A stretch of 64,000 nucleotides of DNA from an uncultured Methylophaga sp. (GCA_937877715.1 CALEHW010000066.1:1-64000); one strand, 5' to 3'. Shown: positions 20,353 to 30,796, counted from the first letter of the stretch. The notes: generated from the sequence alone by a model not told the origin. A program made the numbers and translations.

Positions 20353-20820
20353 ATGAGACATTACGAAATCGTATTTATGGTCCATCCGGATCAGAGTGAC
20401 CAGGTGGAGACGATGGTGGAACGCTATCGCTCTGTCATTGAGGGTGATGGCGGCAAGATTCACCGTCTTGAGGATTGGGGACGCCGTCAGCTGGCATACT
20501 CCATCAACAAGATTCACAAGGCCCACTATGTGCTAATGAATGTGGAGTGCACAACTGCCGCACTGGATGAGTTGTCTGGCCTGTTCAAGTTCAATGATGC
20601 TGTTATCCGCAGCCAGGTACTATCCATGAAGGGTGTTCCAGAGGGGCAATCTGCAATGATGACTGCCAAGGAGAAGGAGTCAAGCCGCAAGGATCGTCCG
20701 GAGAGACGTCGTGAGCGTGATTCTGCTGCCGATGGTGGAGACAAAAAAGCAGAGAGCGAGACCGCCGCAACTGAGCCTAAAACAGAGGCCGCGGCTGAGA
20801 CAGAGGCCGCTGAGGCCTGA
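20353..20820 (+). CDS. rpsF: 30S ribosomal protein S6 with extended charged C-terminal tail
   Basis: [18 protein letters not shown]...[18 protein letters not shown]; tail rich in E/A/K. Confidence 0.97.
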   Translation: MRHYEIVFMVHPDQSDQVETMVERYRSVIEGDGGKIHRLEDWGRRQLAYSINKIHKAHYVLMNVECTTAALDELSGLFKFNDAVIRSQVLSMKGVPEGQSAMMTAKEKESSRKDRPERRRERDSAADGGDKKAESETAATEPKTEAAAETEAAEA

Positions 20821-20856
20821 GTAACCATTAATACCGATAAGTGAGATTTAAATAAA

Positions 20857-21087
20857 ATGGCACGTTATTTTCGTAGAAGAAAGTTTTGTCGATTCAGCAT
20901 GAAAGATGCACCAGCAATCGATTACAAGGATATTGATCTGCTGAAGGAGTTCATCTCCGAGACCGGGGCAATCATCCCATCAAGAATTACTGGAACCAAG
21001 TCACGTTACCAGCGTCAGTTGGCAACAGAGATCAAGCGCGCACGCTTCTTGGCGTTGTTGCCATACTCTGACGCCCACGACCGCTAA
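20857..21087 (+). CDS. rpsR: 30S ribosomal protein S18
   Basis: RRRKFCRFS...[27 protein letters not shown]. Confidence 0.98.
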   Translation: MARYFRRRKFCRFSMKDAPAIDYKDIDLLKEFISETGAIIPSRITGTKSRYQRQLATEIKRARFLALLPYSDAHDR

Positions 21088-21145
21088 TAATCCAAGTTGC
21101 CGTTGTACGCCTAAATTATTACCTTTACGATAACCGCATTCTCTA

Positions 21146-22045
21146 ATGCGAGCACTTGCTGAATTCGTGATGCGTAGCCGTCTCCATGCGATGGGGATGA
21201 CTGCGATGCTAGCGTTTACAACCCTGCTGTTGCCACCCGTCGGTTACCTGGCTGGTGCAGTTATTGGCCTGGTGACCCTGCGTCACGGGGCATCCGAGGG
21301 GTTGCTGACCCTGGTGGGCGGTCTGGCGCTGGCTGCTATAGTCAACAGTCTGAATGGTGGTAGTGCGGTAACAGTTGGTATTCTGGCGCTGTTCTGGCTT
21401 CCGCTCTGGACCCTCCTGGTGTTGTTGAGATCCAGTCAGTCACTCAGTGTCATGTTTCAGGTTGCCGCACTGTTTGGGGTTGCTGTACTGTTCCTCTTCT
21501 ATCTTGTTGCAGAGGGTGATCCATCCATCTGGTGGCAGGAGGTAGTACAGGAGCTCTTTGCAGCTGCCGGTGAGGTGAGTGGCCACAACGGTGGGCAAGG
21601 TGTTGAGATGTTGCTGGATCCACGCCTGGCAGAGGTGCTGACAGGTATTATGGCTGCAGGATTCTTCCTGGGGTTGGTTGTAATGGCATTGATTGCCCGG
21701 GGCTGGCAGGCGATGCTCTATAACCCCGGGGGGCTGAAAGAGGAGTTTTTAGCACTGCAGCTGGGGAAAAATGCGGTATTTCTTGGGTTGGCAGTAATGC
21801 TGCCCGGGATGTTGATGGGGGATAGTGTACCCTCCATGGTTCCTGATCTGATGCAAATATGGATGACACTGTTCATGCTTCAGGGTATTGCAGTAGCACA
21901 TGCGCTGCTGGATATAAGGACACAACGGAGAGGATGGATTGCTGCCCTCTATCTGGTGACACTGTTTACCCCGATGGGTTTTATTGTGACTATGGTCGGG
22001 GTGACCGATGCCTGGGTGAATTATCGAAAACAGTTTGCCGTGTAG
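21146..22045 (+). CDS. DUF2232 multi-pass membrane protein
   Basis: About 8 hydrophobic segments; position between rpsR and rplI typical for DUF2232. Confidence 0.75.
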   Translation: MRALAEFVMRSRLHAMGMTAMLAFTTLLLPPVGYLAGAVIGLVTLRHGASEGLLTLVGGLALAAIVNSLNGGSAVTVGILALFWLPLWTLLVLLRSSQSLSVMFQVAALFGVAVLFLFYLVAEGDPSIWWQEVVQELFAAAGEVSGHNGGQGVEMLLDPRLAEVLTGIMAAGFFLGLVVMALIARGWQAMLYNPGGLKEEFLALQLGKNAVFLGLAVMLPGMLMGDSVPSMVPDLMQIWMTLFMLQGIAVAHALLDIRTQRRGWIAALYLVTLFTPMGFIVTMVGVTDAWVNYRKQFAV

Positions 22046-22131
22046 GGTGGTAGGTAACTGAAAGTATCAAATTAATGGCACGGCTCTTTGCCATTTTCAA
22101 AGAGAGTCTGTAGATAAAAAAGGAAATTAAA

Positions 22132-22581
22132 ATGGATGTGATCCTGCTTGAAAAAGTGGCTAACCTGGGTGATCTCGGGGACAAGGTCTCAGTCAAACCC
22201 GGTTATGCCCGTAATTATCTTCTTCCTCAGAAGAAGGCCAAGGCTGCAACCGCGGAGAATCTGAAAGAGTTTGAAGAGAGTCGTGCGGAACTGGAGCGTA
22301 TCGCTGCAGAGGCGCTCGCTACTGCAGAGGCGCGAGCTGAACAGCTGGCGACAATCAAACTGGAAATTGCCCACCAGGCTGGTGAGGAGGGTAAGCTGTT
22401 TGGCTCCGTAACCGGTGCCGAGATTGCGGCCACCATTACCGAGGCTGGTGTCGAGGTTGCCAAGAGTGAGGTCCGCCTTCCAGTTGGCCCACTACGTGAA
22501 CTTGGTGACCATGAGGTTACCATTCAGCTTCATACCGATGTCAGTTGTGATGTGACGGTGGTAATTGTTGCTGAGGAGTAA
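22132..22581 (+). CDS. rplI: 50S ribosomal protein L9
   Basis: [33 protein letters not shown]. Confidence 0.98.
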   Translation: MDVILLEKVANLGDLGDKVSVKPGYARNYLLPQKKAKAATAENLKEFEESRAELERIAAEALATAEARAEQLATIKLEIAHQAGEEGKLFGSVTGAEIAATITEAGVEVAKSEVRLPVGPLRELGDHEVTIQLHTDVSCDVTVVIVAEE

Positions 22582-22624
22582 TGGAGAACCGATAACCTTC
22601 TGAGATTTCAGCAGGTTGTTATAG

Positions 22625-22660
22625 ATAGCCTCTTCCGGATTGGAAGGGGCTATTTTTTTG
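22625..22660 (+). terminator. Rho-independent terminator after rplI
   Basis: ATAGCCTCTTCC-GGATT-GGAAGGGGCTAT followed by a T-run. Confidence 0.9.
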
Positions 22661-22709
22661 TCTGTTTAGTGGTCGAATTGTTCACCATTCTGGATTATCC
22701 TAGTCGGCC

Positions 22710-24089
22710 ATGTCTGAATCCTCACCAAAACTACCACCGCAACATATTGAGGCTGAGCAGTCCGTTCTGGGCGGATTGATGCTGGATAACAGTAGCTGGG
22801 ATACGGTCTCTGATCGTGTGGTGGAGGAGGATTTCTACCGCAAGGATCATCGCCTGATCTTTCGCTCCATTGCCAGCCTTGCAGAGGAGAGTAAACCTTT
22901 TGATGTAATCACTCTGACCGAGTGGCTGGAGAGTCGCAACGAGGCAGAAAATGCGGGGGGGCTGGCCTATCTGGGAACCCTGGCAAAAAATACACCGAGT
23001 GCGGCCAATATTCGCCACTATGCCGATATTGTCAGGGAGCGTTCCATTCTGCGCAGCCTGGTCAAGGCCTCCAACGAGATTGCCGATTCGGCATTCAATA
23101 CGGAGGGGCGCAAGGTGTCGGAGATTCTCGACCAGGCAGAACAGCTGGTATTTCAGATTGCGGAGCAGGGGAGCAGAAACCAGAAGGGATTTGAGGATAT
23201 GAAGACCCTGCTTTCACGGGCGGTGGATCGTATTGATGACCTCTACAACACCAAAAGCGGTGCAGTGACTGGAATTGCCACCGGTTTTGTCGATTTTGAC
23301 CGCATGACCACAGGGTTGCAGAAGTCTGATCTCATAATTGTGGCGGGGCGTCCAGCAATGGGTAAGACATCCTTTGCAATGAATATTGCCGAGACTGCCG
23401 CAGTCAAGGGTGGGGCGTCGGTGGCGGTATTCAGCATGGAGATGTCTGGTGAGCAGCTGGCTACTAGGCTGATATCCTCACTGGGGAGAATCAACGCTAA
23501 CAAGGTGCGTACCGGGCAGTTGGAGGAGGATGACTGGCAGTATCTGATCAAGGCTGTTGATCAACTGAAAGACAGTAATATATTTATTGACGACACTCCA
23601 GCTCTCACCCCTACGGAGTTGCGCTCCAGGGTGCGCAGAATTGCCCGCAGCAATCATGGTTTGGATCTGGTGGTGATCGACTATCTGCAGTTGATGCAGG
23701 GATCTGGCAGGTCGGCCTCGGAGAACAGGGCAACCGAGATTGCTGAGATCTCACGCTCACTGAAGGCGATGGCAAAGGAGATGGATATCCCGGTAGTTGC
23801 ACTGTCACAGCTCAACCGCTCGCTGGAGTCCCGTCCCAACCGTCGTCCGATAATGTCTGATCTTCGTGAATCAGGCTCAATTGAGCAGGATGCAGATATC
23901 ATCGTCTTTATCTATCGGGATGAGGTCTACAACGAGGAGAGTCCTGATCGGGGTGTTGCTGAGATCATTCTGGGCAAGCAGCGGCACGGCTCAATCGGCA
24001 CGGTCAAGGTTGCATTCCACGGAGAGTACACTCGTTTTGACAATCTGGCCCCTACCTATATGACCAACCACCCAAACCCACAAGAATGA
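22710..24089 (+). CDS. dnaB: Replicative DNA helicase DnaB (no intein)
   Basis: PPQHIEAEQSVLGGLMLDN, GRPAMGKTSFAMNIA, uninterrupted 459 aa. Confidence 0.97.
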   Translation: MSESSPKLPPQHIEAEQSVLGGLMLDNSSWDTVSDRVVEEDFYRKDHRLIFRSIASLAEESKPFDVITLTEWLESRNEAENAGGLAYLGTLAKNTPSAANIRHYADIVRERSILRSLVKASNEIADSAFNTEGRKVSEILDQAEQLVFQIAEQGSRNQKGFEDMKTLLSRAVDRIDDLYNTKSGAVTGIATGFVDFDRMTTGLQKSDLIIVAGRPAMGKTSFAMNIAETAAVKGGASVAVFSMEMSGEQLATRLISSLGRINANKVRTGQLEEDDWQYLIKAVDQLKDSNIFIDDTPALTPTELRSRVRRIARSNHGLDLVVIDYLQLMQGSGRSASENRATEIAEISRSLKAMAKEMDIPVVALSQLNRSLESRPNRRPIMSDLRESGSIEQDADIIVFIYRDEVYNEESPDRGVAEIILGKQRHGSIGTVKVAFHGEYTRFDNLAPTYMTNHPNPQE

Positions 24090-25162
24090 GCCGACTGGCA
24101 ACAGCCACCATTCATCTGCAGGCACTGCGGAATAATCTACAGCAGGTCAGGGAGCGGATCTCCGCAGGGGTAAAGATTGTTGCCGTAATCAAGGCCGATG
24201 GTTATGGCCATGGTCTGATAACAGTAGCTCGCGCTCTCCACCAGAGTGACCTTTTTGCAGTAGGCTGTATCGATGAGGCACTATCCCTGAAACAGCACGG
24301 TATCAATAGACCAACTCTGCTGCTGGAGGGGTTTGAAGGGGAGGAGGAGTTGTATGCAATCTCGCAACTGGGGCTGCAGACCGTCATCCACTCCAGGGAG
24401 CAGTTGGCACTGCTGCGCTCCACAGAGCTGAAAAAACCGGTCACCATTTGGTTAAAGATAGAGAGCGGAATGAATCGACTTGGGCTCCCCGCCGAGCGTG
24501 CGGAGCAGGTGTTAAGTGAACTGCAGCGCCACAAGTCGGTGTCAGAGGTGGTGCTGATCTCTCACTTTGCCAATGCAGATGATCCTGACAACGGGATGAA
24601 CTCGGAGCAACAGCATATTTTTGAGAGCTGCTGTCGGGAATCTGGACTCGATCGCAGCATGGCGAACTCGGCCGCTCTCTTGTCCAATAGTGCCAGCCAC
24701 TACCAGTTTGTCCGCCCGGGAATCATGCTCTACGGCAGCTCACCACTCCCAGAGCAGGGTGCGGAGCCGCTGGGGCTGCAAGCGGCCATGACTTTGCGAG
24801 CACCACTAATTGCAATCAAGGCCCTGAAAAAAGGTGATTCGGTTGGGTACGGATCAACCTGGAGTGCGCCGGAGGATATGAGTATGGGGGTGATCGCCAT
24901 TGGGTATGGCCATGGCTACCCACGTCACCTGCCATCTGGAACCCCTGTCCTGATCAGCGGTGAGAGGGTGCCGCTGATCGGGCGAGTCTCGATGGATTTG
25001 GTTACTGTTGATCTGAGCTCACTGCCAGAGGCCAGGGTTGGGGATCTGGCAACCCTGTGGGGAGAGGGGCTGCCGGTAGACGAGATCGCGGCCCATGCGG
25101 AGACCATCTCCTACGAACTGCTCTGTCGCCTCACCTCACGGGTGGAGCGGCAAGAAGGGTAG
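24086..25162 (+). CDS. alr: Alanine racemase
   Basis: VIKADGYGHG PLP-lysine motif, GRVSMDL. Confidence 0.95.
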   Translation: MSRLATATIHLQALRNNLQQVRERISAGVKIVAVIKADGYGHGLITVARALHQSDLFAVGCIDEALSLKQHGINRPTLLLEGFEGEEELYAISQLGLQTVIHSREQLALLRSTELKKPVTIWLKIESGMNRLGLPAERAEQVLSELQRHKSVSEVVLISHFANADDPDNGMNSEQQHIFESCCRESGLDRSMANSAALLSNSASHYQFVRPGIMLYGSSPLPEQGAEPLGLQAAMTLRAPLIAIKALKKGDSVGYGSTWSAPEDMSMGVIAIGYGHGYPRHLPSGTPVLISGERVPLIGRVSMDLVTVDLSSLPEARVGDLATLWGEGLPVDEIAAHAETISYELLCRLTSRVERQEG

Positions 25163-25166
25163 CATT

Positions 25167-26522
25167 TTGGCAAAGAGCAAGCTCGAATTTGTCTGCAGCG
25201 AGTGTGGTGACACCTCCCCCAAGTGGGCGGGGCAGTGTTCCTCGTGTGGGGGGTGGAACTGTCTGACCGAGATGGTCACCCTCAAGTCCAAGGATGGTGG
25301 ACGCTTCTCTGGATATAGTGGCGAAGGGGCCAGAGTGGTGACGCTGAATGAGTTGGAGTCGTCGGCAGAGATAATGAGCTCAACCGGGATCGGTGAGATG
25401 GATCGGGTGCTGGGAGGTGGTATGGTCCAGGGTTCGGTGGTGCTGATTGGCGGTGATCCGGGGATTGGCAAATCGACTTTGTTGCTACAGGTGATGGCAA
25501 AACTCTCTGCAGAGATGCCGGTACTCTACGTGACCGGCGAGGAGTCGGTGCTGCAGATCTCTCTCCGGGCCAGACGTCTGGGGGTGGACCCATCGAATAT
25601 CGAACTGCTGACCGAGACCCAGGCCGAGCAGATTATTGGAACTTCACAGTCGCGTAAGCCGAAGGTGGTGGTGATCGATTCCATTCAGACCATCTACACA
25701 GAGGAGCTGACCTCAGCCCCCGGATCGGTTGCCCAGGTACGGGAGAGCACGGCACGGCTAGTGCGTTATGCTAAACAGACAGGCACCTCGATCTTCCTGG
25801 TGGGACATGTCACCAAGGATGGATCGCTTGCGGGGCCCAGGGTGCTGGAGCATATGGTAGATACGGTGCTCTACTTTGAGGGTGATGGTGGTGGTCGTTA
25901 TCGAGTTGTACGGGCGATCAAGAACCGTTTTGGTGCGGTTAATGAACTAGGGGTATTTGCGATGACCGAGCGTGGACTGCGGGAGGTCTCCAATCCATCA
26001 GCCATATTTCTCTCGCGCCACGAGACCCCGGTTGCCGGTAGCGTTACCATGGTGACCATGGAGGGGACACGCCCTCTGTTGGTTGAGTTGCAGGCGCTAG
26101 TGGATGAGAGCCATTTATCCAACCCACGAAGAGTTACTATCGGTCTGGAACAGAATCGTCTGGCGATGTTGCTGGCGGTGCTCCATCGACATGGAGGGGT
26201 TGTCAGTCACGATCAGGACGTATTTGTAAACGTGGTTGGAGGGGTGCGCATCTCGGAACCAGCAGCAGACCTTGCGGCAATCATCTCTATTATCTCCAGC
26301 CTGCGCAATCGTCCGATTTCAGAGGGGACCATAGTATTTGGTGAGGTGGGTTTAGTTGGTGAGGTACGTCCGGTTCCGGGCGGTGAGGAGAGGTTGCGAG
26401 AGGCTGCAAAGCATGGCTTCAGCCGTGCCATTATTCCCAAGGCAAACAGCCCCAGAACGTCCATTGATGGATTGGAGGTGGTGGCGGTCTCAAGATTGTC
26501 TGAGGTGTTGACCAGCCTCTGA
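25167..26522 (+). CDS. radA: DNA repair protein RadA (TTG start)
   Basis: C4 zinc finger FVCSECGDTSPKWAGQCSSCGGWN, Walker A GGDPGIGKSTLL, KNRFG motif. Confidence 0.96.
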   Translation: MAKSKLEFVCSECGDTSPKWAGQCSSCGGWNCLTEMVTLKSKDGGRFSGYSGEGARVVTLNELESSAEIMSSTGIGEMDRVLGGGMVQGSVVLIGGDPGIGKSTLLLQVMAKLSAEMPVLYVTGEESVLQISLRARRLGVDPSNIELLTETQAEQIIGTSQSRKPKVVVIDSIQTIYTEELTSAPGSVAQVRESTARLVRYAKQTGTSIFLVGHVTKDGSLAGPRVLEHMVDTVLYFEGDGGGRYRVVRAIKNRFGAVNELGVFAMTERGLREVSNPSAIFLSRHETPVAGSVTMVTMEGTRPLLVELQALVDESHLSNPRRVTIGLEQNRLAMLLAVLHRHGGVVSHDQDVFVNVVGGVRISEPAADLAAIISIISSLRNRPISEGTIVFGEVGLVGEVRPVPGGEERLREAAKHGFSRAIIPKANSPRTSIDGLEVVAVSRLSEVLTSL

Positions 26523-26526
26523 GTAG

Positions 26527-27861
26527 CTACGGCTTTTTTCGCAGCAGGGGAAAGATAAGCACGCTGTGGACAACACTCTCTGACGCCCCGACCACCTCAA
26601 TCGGATACCCGTTGATCATCATGCTGATGCCGCTCTCTGGAATATTCTCCAGATGCTCGAGGATAAGCCCGTTCATGGTTTTGGGCCCATCCAGTGGCAG
26701 ATCCCACCCCATGCTCTTCTCAATCTCTCTGAGGTTGGCACCACCATCAACCAGAAAAGAGCCGTCATCCTGTGGATGAACCTCGGAGATGGTATCCGAT
26801 ATATCTGTGGTGAACTCTCCCACAATCTCCTCCAGCAGATCTTCCAGGGTAACCAGCCCCTGAATATCGCCGTACTCATCTACCACTAGCCCCATCCGTC
26901 TCTTGAGTTTTTGAAACTGCAGCAACTGATTGTTGAGGGTGGTTCTCTCTGGAATGAACAATGGACTACGCAGCACATTTATGAGATCACTCTTCTCATC
27001 ATTTTTATACTGCTCAATCACCTCTATCGCGGGCTCGTGATGACCTTTAGATACCTCTGATGGTGTCGATTTTGAGGTGTGGAGGTGGAGGGCGTCACGC
27101 ATATGGAGGATGCCGAGAAGGTGCTCGGTATTGTCGCGAAACACCGGGAGTCGTGTATGTTGGGTGAAGGAGAGTTGGGTAAGAATTTCGTTCCAGTCGT
27201 TCTCGATGTCTATCCCTACGATCTCGTTGCGGGGGACCATGATGTCCTCTACAGTCACCTCCTCCAGATCAAGGATACTGGTCAGCATTGCCTGATGTTT
27301 CTTGGGGATCAGCCCGCCTGCCTCCTTGACCACAGTCCTGAGCTCCTCCCTGGATAGATGGTCGGCCTGGGATGGGTCTATCTTGACCCCGGCGAGTCGC
27401 AGAATCAGGCGGGTGATCCAGTTGATCAGCCGCACCAGTGGATAGAGCAGACGCAGTAGAGGGGTCAGGATGAATGCTGCTGGGTATGCAAAGCGTTCCG
27501 GTGAGAGTGCTGCAATCGTCTTTGGGGTAACCTCTGCAAAGATAAGGATCACAAAGGTGAGGGCGCCTGTGGCGATGGCAATACCGGTATTACCAAAGAG
27601 GCGGAGACCGATCAGGGTGGCAATTGCCGAGGCAAGAATATTGACAAAGTTGTTGCCCAGCAGAATCAGTCCGATCAACCGTTCTGGATGTTCCAGCAGG
27701 GCGGATACGGAGCGGGCACCGCGATGGCCAATACGTGAGAGGTGACGCAGGCGATAGCGGTTGATCGCCATCATGCTGGTCTCTGATCCGGAAAAGAATG
27801 CGGAGATCAGAACCAGCAAAAAAAGAATCCCTGCAAGAATCTCAGTTGGGATCTCGCTCAA
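26527..27861 (-). CDS. HlyC/CorC family transporter (CNNM + CBS domains)
   Basis: DUF21 TM domain, CBS pair with VEDIMVPRNEIVGI and EYGDIQGLVTLEDLLEEIVGE. Confidence 0.92.
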   Translation of the reverse strand: MSEIPTEILAGILFLLVLISAFFSGSETSMMAINRYRLRHLSRIGHRGARSVSALLEHPERLIGLILLGNNFVNILASAIATLIGLRLFGNTGIAIATGALTFVILIFAEVTPKTIAALSPERFAYPAAFILTPLLRLLYPLVRLINWITRLILRLAGVKIDPSQADHLSREELRTVVKEAGGLIPKKHQAMLTSILDLEEVTVEDIMVPRNEIVGIDIENDWNEILTQLSFTQHTRLPVFRDNTEHLLGILHMRDALHLHTSKSTPSEVSKGHHEPAIEVIEQYKNDEKSDLINVLRSPLFIPERTTLNNQLLQFQKLKRRMGLVVDEYGDIQGLVTLEDLLEEIVGEFTTDISDTISEVHPQDDGSFLVDGGANLREIEKSMGWDLPLDGPKTMNGLILEHLENIPESGISMMINGYPIEVVGASESVVHSVLIFPLLRKKP

Positions 27862-27864
27862 AGG

Positions 27865-28677
27865 TTAACCCCCTGTTGCGGTGCTGAGCAAAATTTCAAC
27901 CACAAAGCGGCTGCCAAAGTAACCGAGGAACAGTGCGGCGAAACCACTCAGGGTCCAGCGTACTGCGGTTCTTCCACGCCAGCCATGTCTTCTCCTCCCC
28001 CAGAGCAGTGCTGCAAACACCATCCATGAGATGATGGAGAGCAGAGCGGTATGTGCACGCTGCTGGGCAAACATATCCTCGACCAGCGGGATTGCACTTA
28101 GTAGTGCCAGGGTAAGCATGACCAGCCCGGCCCGAATTAGCTGAAACATCAGATGCTCCACCTCAATCATTGGAGGTAGCGCACGAATAAACCCTCCCGG
28201 TTGCTTGTTGCGTAGATGCTTCTCCTGAATAGCCAGCAGGATCGCCTGGAGGGCGGCAACTCCAAGCAAGCTGTATGCCAGCATGGAGAGCAGAATATGG
28301 GCATCAAGTGCGGTTGATGCAGCATGTCTGACCGCTTCCGGATTGGCTATCTGCAGCAGTACCGTCACTGTGGCTACAGGAAAGATGATGATTCCAAGGT
28401 TACCAACCGGACGAAATATCCAGGTAATCTCAAGTAGTAGTACTAGCAGCCAGCTGGTGATGGAGAGGGCATGAAAGAAGCCCAGATTTACCCACTGTTC
28501 CACCACCAGAATAGTGAGCAGATGGGTATGAAAAAGGATACCAGCTGCACCAATCAACTTGAGACCGTTTCTGTGATGGTCAAAACAGGAGATGCCTTGT
28601 GCCAGCAGTCGACCGAGCCCTATTGCTGCAATCAGATAGAGCAGGCTGGCAACCATTCCTGAGGTGGTAAAGCTCAT
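27865..28677 (-). CDS. CcsA/YpjD-like cytochrome c assembly membrane protein
   Basis: 8 TM-like segments; HILLSMLAYSLL and HTALLSIISWMVFAALLWGRRRHGWRG; divergent neighbour of ffh as commonly seen. Confidence 0.87.
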   Translation of the reverse strand: MSFTTSGMVASLLYLIAAIGLGRLLAQGISCFDHHRNGLKLIGAAGILFHTHLLTILVVEQWVNLGFFHALSITSWLLVLLLEITWIFRPVGNLGIIIFPVATVTVLLQIANPEAVRHAASTALDAHILLSMLAYSLLGVAALQAILLAIQEKHLRNKQPGGFIRALPPMIEVEHLMFQLIRAGLVMLTLALLSAIPLVEDMFAQQRAHTALLSIISWMVFAALLWGRRRHGWRGRTAVRWTLSGFAALFLGYFGSRFVVEILLSTATGG

Positions 28678-28793
28678 ATGTACTCCTTGATACTGTTTTT
28701 TTGTTGATGATGTCATACCAACAGCGTTTAGTCAGTAGAATTGGATATAATTTGTATCTTGTGAATAAAATTTAAGAGAGCAGAATAAGAACC

Positions 28794-30173
28794 ATGTTTG
28801 ATAATCTGAGTGAACGGCTAAATCGAACCTTCAAGAGTCTGAGAGGGCAGGGGCGTCTGAGTGACGACAATATTGCCCAGTCACTTCGTGAGGTACGGAT
28901 GGCGTTGCTGGAGGCGGATGTGGCGCTTCCCGTGGTGAAGTTATTTATTGAGCAGGTGAGGCAGCGTGCTGTTGGTCAGGAGGTCTCCACCAGCCTTACC
29001 CCGGGGCAGGCGCTTGTGAAGATTGTCCAGTCTGAACTTGTCTTACTGATGGGTGAGGTCAATGAAAGTCTGGATCTCCGAGCGCAACCCCCCGCCGTTA
29101 TTATGATGGCAGGTCTGCAAGGTGCCGGTAAGACAACCAGTGTAGCCAAGCTTGCTCACCTTCTGCAGCAGCGTGAGACGAAAAAGGTGATGGTTGCCAG
29201 TGCGGATATTTACCGTCCAGCTGCAATTGAGCAGTTGCGGATTCTGGCTGATGAGGTGGGCGCCTCTTTCTTTTCCAGTGATGCGAGCCAGAGGCCGGTA
29301 GATATCGCAAAATCGGCACTGCAGCAGGCCAGAAAACAGTTTGTTGATGTTCTGATTCTTGACACTGCCGGTCGTCTTCACGTGGATGAGGAGATGATGG
29401 GAGAGATCAGAGAGCTTCATGCTACGGTAGAGCCGGTAGAGACGCTCTTTGTGGTCGATAGCATGACAGGGCAGGATGCCGCCAACAGTGCCAGAGCATT
29501 TGACCAGGCGCTACCGCTGACGGGTGTTGTATTGACCAAGACGGATGGTGACGCACGAGGTGGTGCTGCACTCTCGGTACGACAGATTACCGGCAAGCCG
29601 ATCAAGTTCCTCGGGGTTGGGGAGAAGGTTGGCGACCTTGAGCCATTCCATCCCGACCGCATAGCATCAAGAATACTCGGTATGGGGGATACCCTCACCC
29701 TGATTGAGGATCTGGAACGCAAGGTTGACAAGAAGAAGGCCGATAAGCTTGCCAAAAAGGTGCGCAAGGGCAAGGGCTTTGACCTAGCAGATTTTCGCGA
29801 CCAGCTGCAGCAGATGCAGGGGATTGGGGGTATCGCATCGATGATGGATAAATTGCCGGGGGTGGCCAATTTGCCGGACAAGGTAAAGGGGCAGGTCAAT
29901 GATCGGGAGTTTGTCCGTATGGAGGCGATGATAAATTCAATGACCCCCAAGGAGCGACGTCGCCCTGATCTTATCAAGGGGTCGAGAAAGAGGAGAATCA
30001 CCAAGGGGTCCGGAACTACGGTTCAGGATCTGAATCGTCTTCTCAAGCAGTTCAAGCAGATGCAGAAGATGATGAAAAAGATGAAGGGTGGAAAGATGGC
30101 CAGAATGATGAGTGGTATGGGAGGAGGTATGCCAGGGGGCGGAATGCCCGGCGGCGGCAGAATGCCATTTTAA
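28794..30173 (+). CDS. ffh: Signal recognition particle protein Ffh
   Basis: GLQGAGKTTSVAKLA, DTAGRLHVDEEMM, Met-rich M domain. Confidence 0.98.
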   Translation: MFDNLSERLNRTFKSLRGQGRLSDDNIAQSLREVRMALLEADVALPVVKLFIEQVRQRAVGQEVSTSLTPGQALVKIVQSELVLLMGEVNESLDLRAQPPAVIMMAGLQGAGKTTSVAKLAHLLQQRETKKVMVASADIYRPAAIEQLRILADEVGASFFSSDASQRPVDIAKSALQQARKQFVDVLILDTAGRLHVDEEMMGEIRELHATVEPVETLFVVDSMTGQDAANSARAFDQALPLTGVVLTKTDGDARGGAALSVRQITGKPIKFLGVGEKVGDLEPFHPDRIASRILGMGDTLTLIEDLERKVDKKKADKLAKKVRKGKGFDLADFRDQLQQMQGIGGIASMMDKLPGVANLPDKVKGQVNDREFVRMEAMINSMTPKERRRPDLIKGSRKRRITKGSGTTVQDLNRLLKQFKQMQKMMKKMKGGKMARMMSGMGGGMPGGGMPGGGRMPF

Positions 30174-30234
30174 GGGGGTAACCGCTTATGCCTATGAATG
30201 TGGGTTTGATTATCTCCTCAGAGGCCGCTGCTTC

Positions 30235-30325
30235 CCCTGTTTTTCTTTAATTTTTCGGCACCTGCTCAAACTTGCCACGCTCAAACACGAGTGGGCTTAT
30301 TCTGTAAAGTTAAAGAAAAACAGGG
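30235..30325 (+). repeat. 91-bp element bounded by perfect 16-bp inverted repeats (MITE- or REPIN-like candidate)
   Basis: CCCTGTTTTTCTTTAA at 30235-30250 and TTAAAGAAAAACAGGG at 30310-30325. Confidence 0.7.
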
Positions 30326-30392
30326 CGCCGTCAATTCGTCGATAATCAACCTCCATCCATATTCACAACCAGTAATCTCTCAAGTAAAAATC

Positions 30393-30421
30393 TTCACTTC
30401 AATAATTTCATGGAGTATAAT
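30393..30421 (+). promoter_or_regulatory. Promoter candidate for rpsP operon, TTCACT-17 bp-TATAAT
   Basis: TTCACT 30393-30398, TATAAT 30416-30421. Confidence 0.6.
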
Positions 30422-30435
30422 GCTCCGCCAACAGG

Positions 30436-30472
30436 AACCGGCTCATATAAGTTGATTGAGGTCGGTTTTTTT
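30436..30472 (+). terminator. Terminator-like hairpin inside the rpsP leader (candidate attenuator)
   Basis: AACCG-gCTCA-tataagttgat-TGAG-gt-CGGTTTTTTT between promoter and rpsP ATG. Confidence 0.55.
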
Positions 30473-30505
30473 CATCCGTAATTATTTGAGAACTGGAAAT
30501 AAAAA

Positions 30506-30760
30506 ATGGTAGTAATTCGTCTTGCACGTGGTGGTGCAAAAAAGCGTCCTTTCTACAGGATTGTTGCAACTGACAAGAGAAACAGCCGTGATGGCCGTTT
30601 CCTGGAGAAGTTGGGTTATTTCAATCCCGTTGCCTCTGGCAGTGAGAAGCGTCTGGAGATGGATGTGGATCGTCTGGAGCATTGGGTCTCCAAGGGTGCA
30701 CAGCTCTCGGATCGTGTTGCCAGTCTGGTCAAAGAGAACGGCAAGGCCGTAGCTGCCTAA
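30506..30760 (+). CDS. rpsP: 30S ribosomal protein S16
   Basis: [32 protein letters not shown]. Confidence 0.98.
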   Translation: MVVIRLARGGAKKRPFYRIVATDKRNSRDGRFLEKLGYFNPVASGSEKRLEMDVDRLEHWVSKGAQLSDRVASLVKENGKAVAA

Positions 30761-30796
30761 TTGACTTGCCGTTTTGCTCCTCGTCGAGCAGAGCGG

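Noticed and set aside
22710-24089. Intein in DnaB (and in RecA at 37449-38513)
   Set aside because: Both proteins are normal length with uninterrupted conserved motifs.
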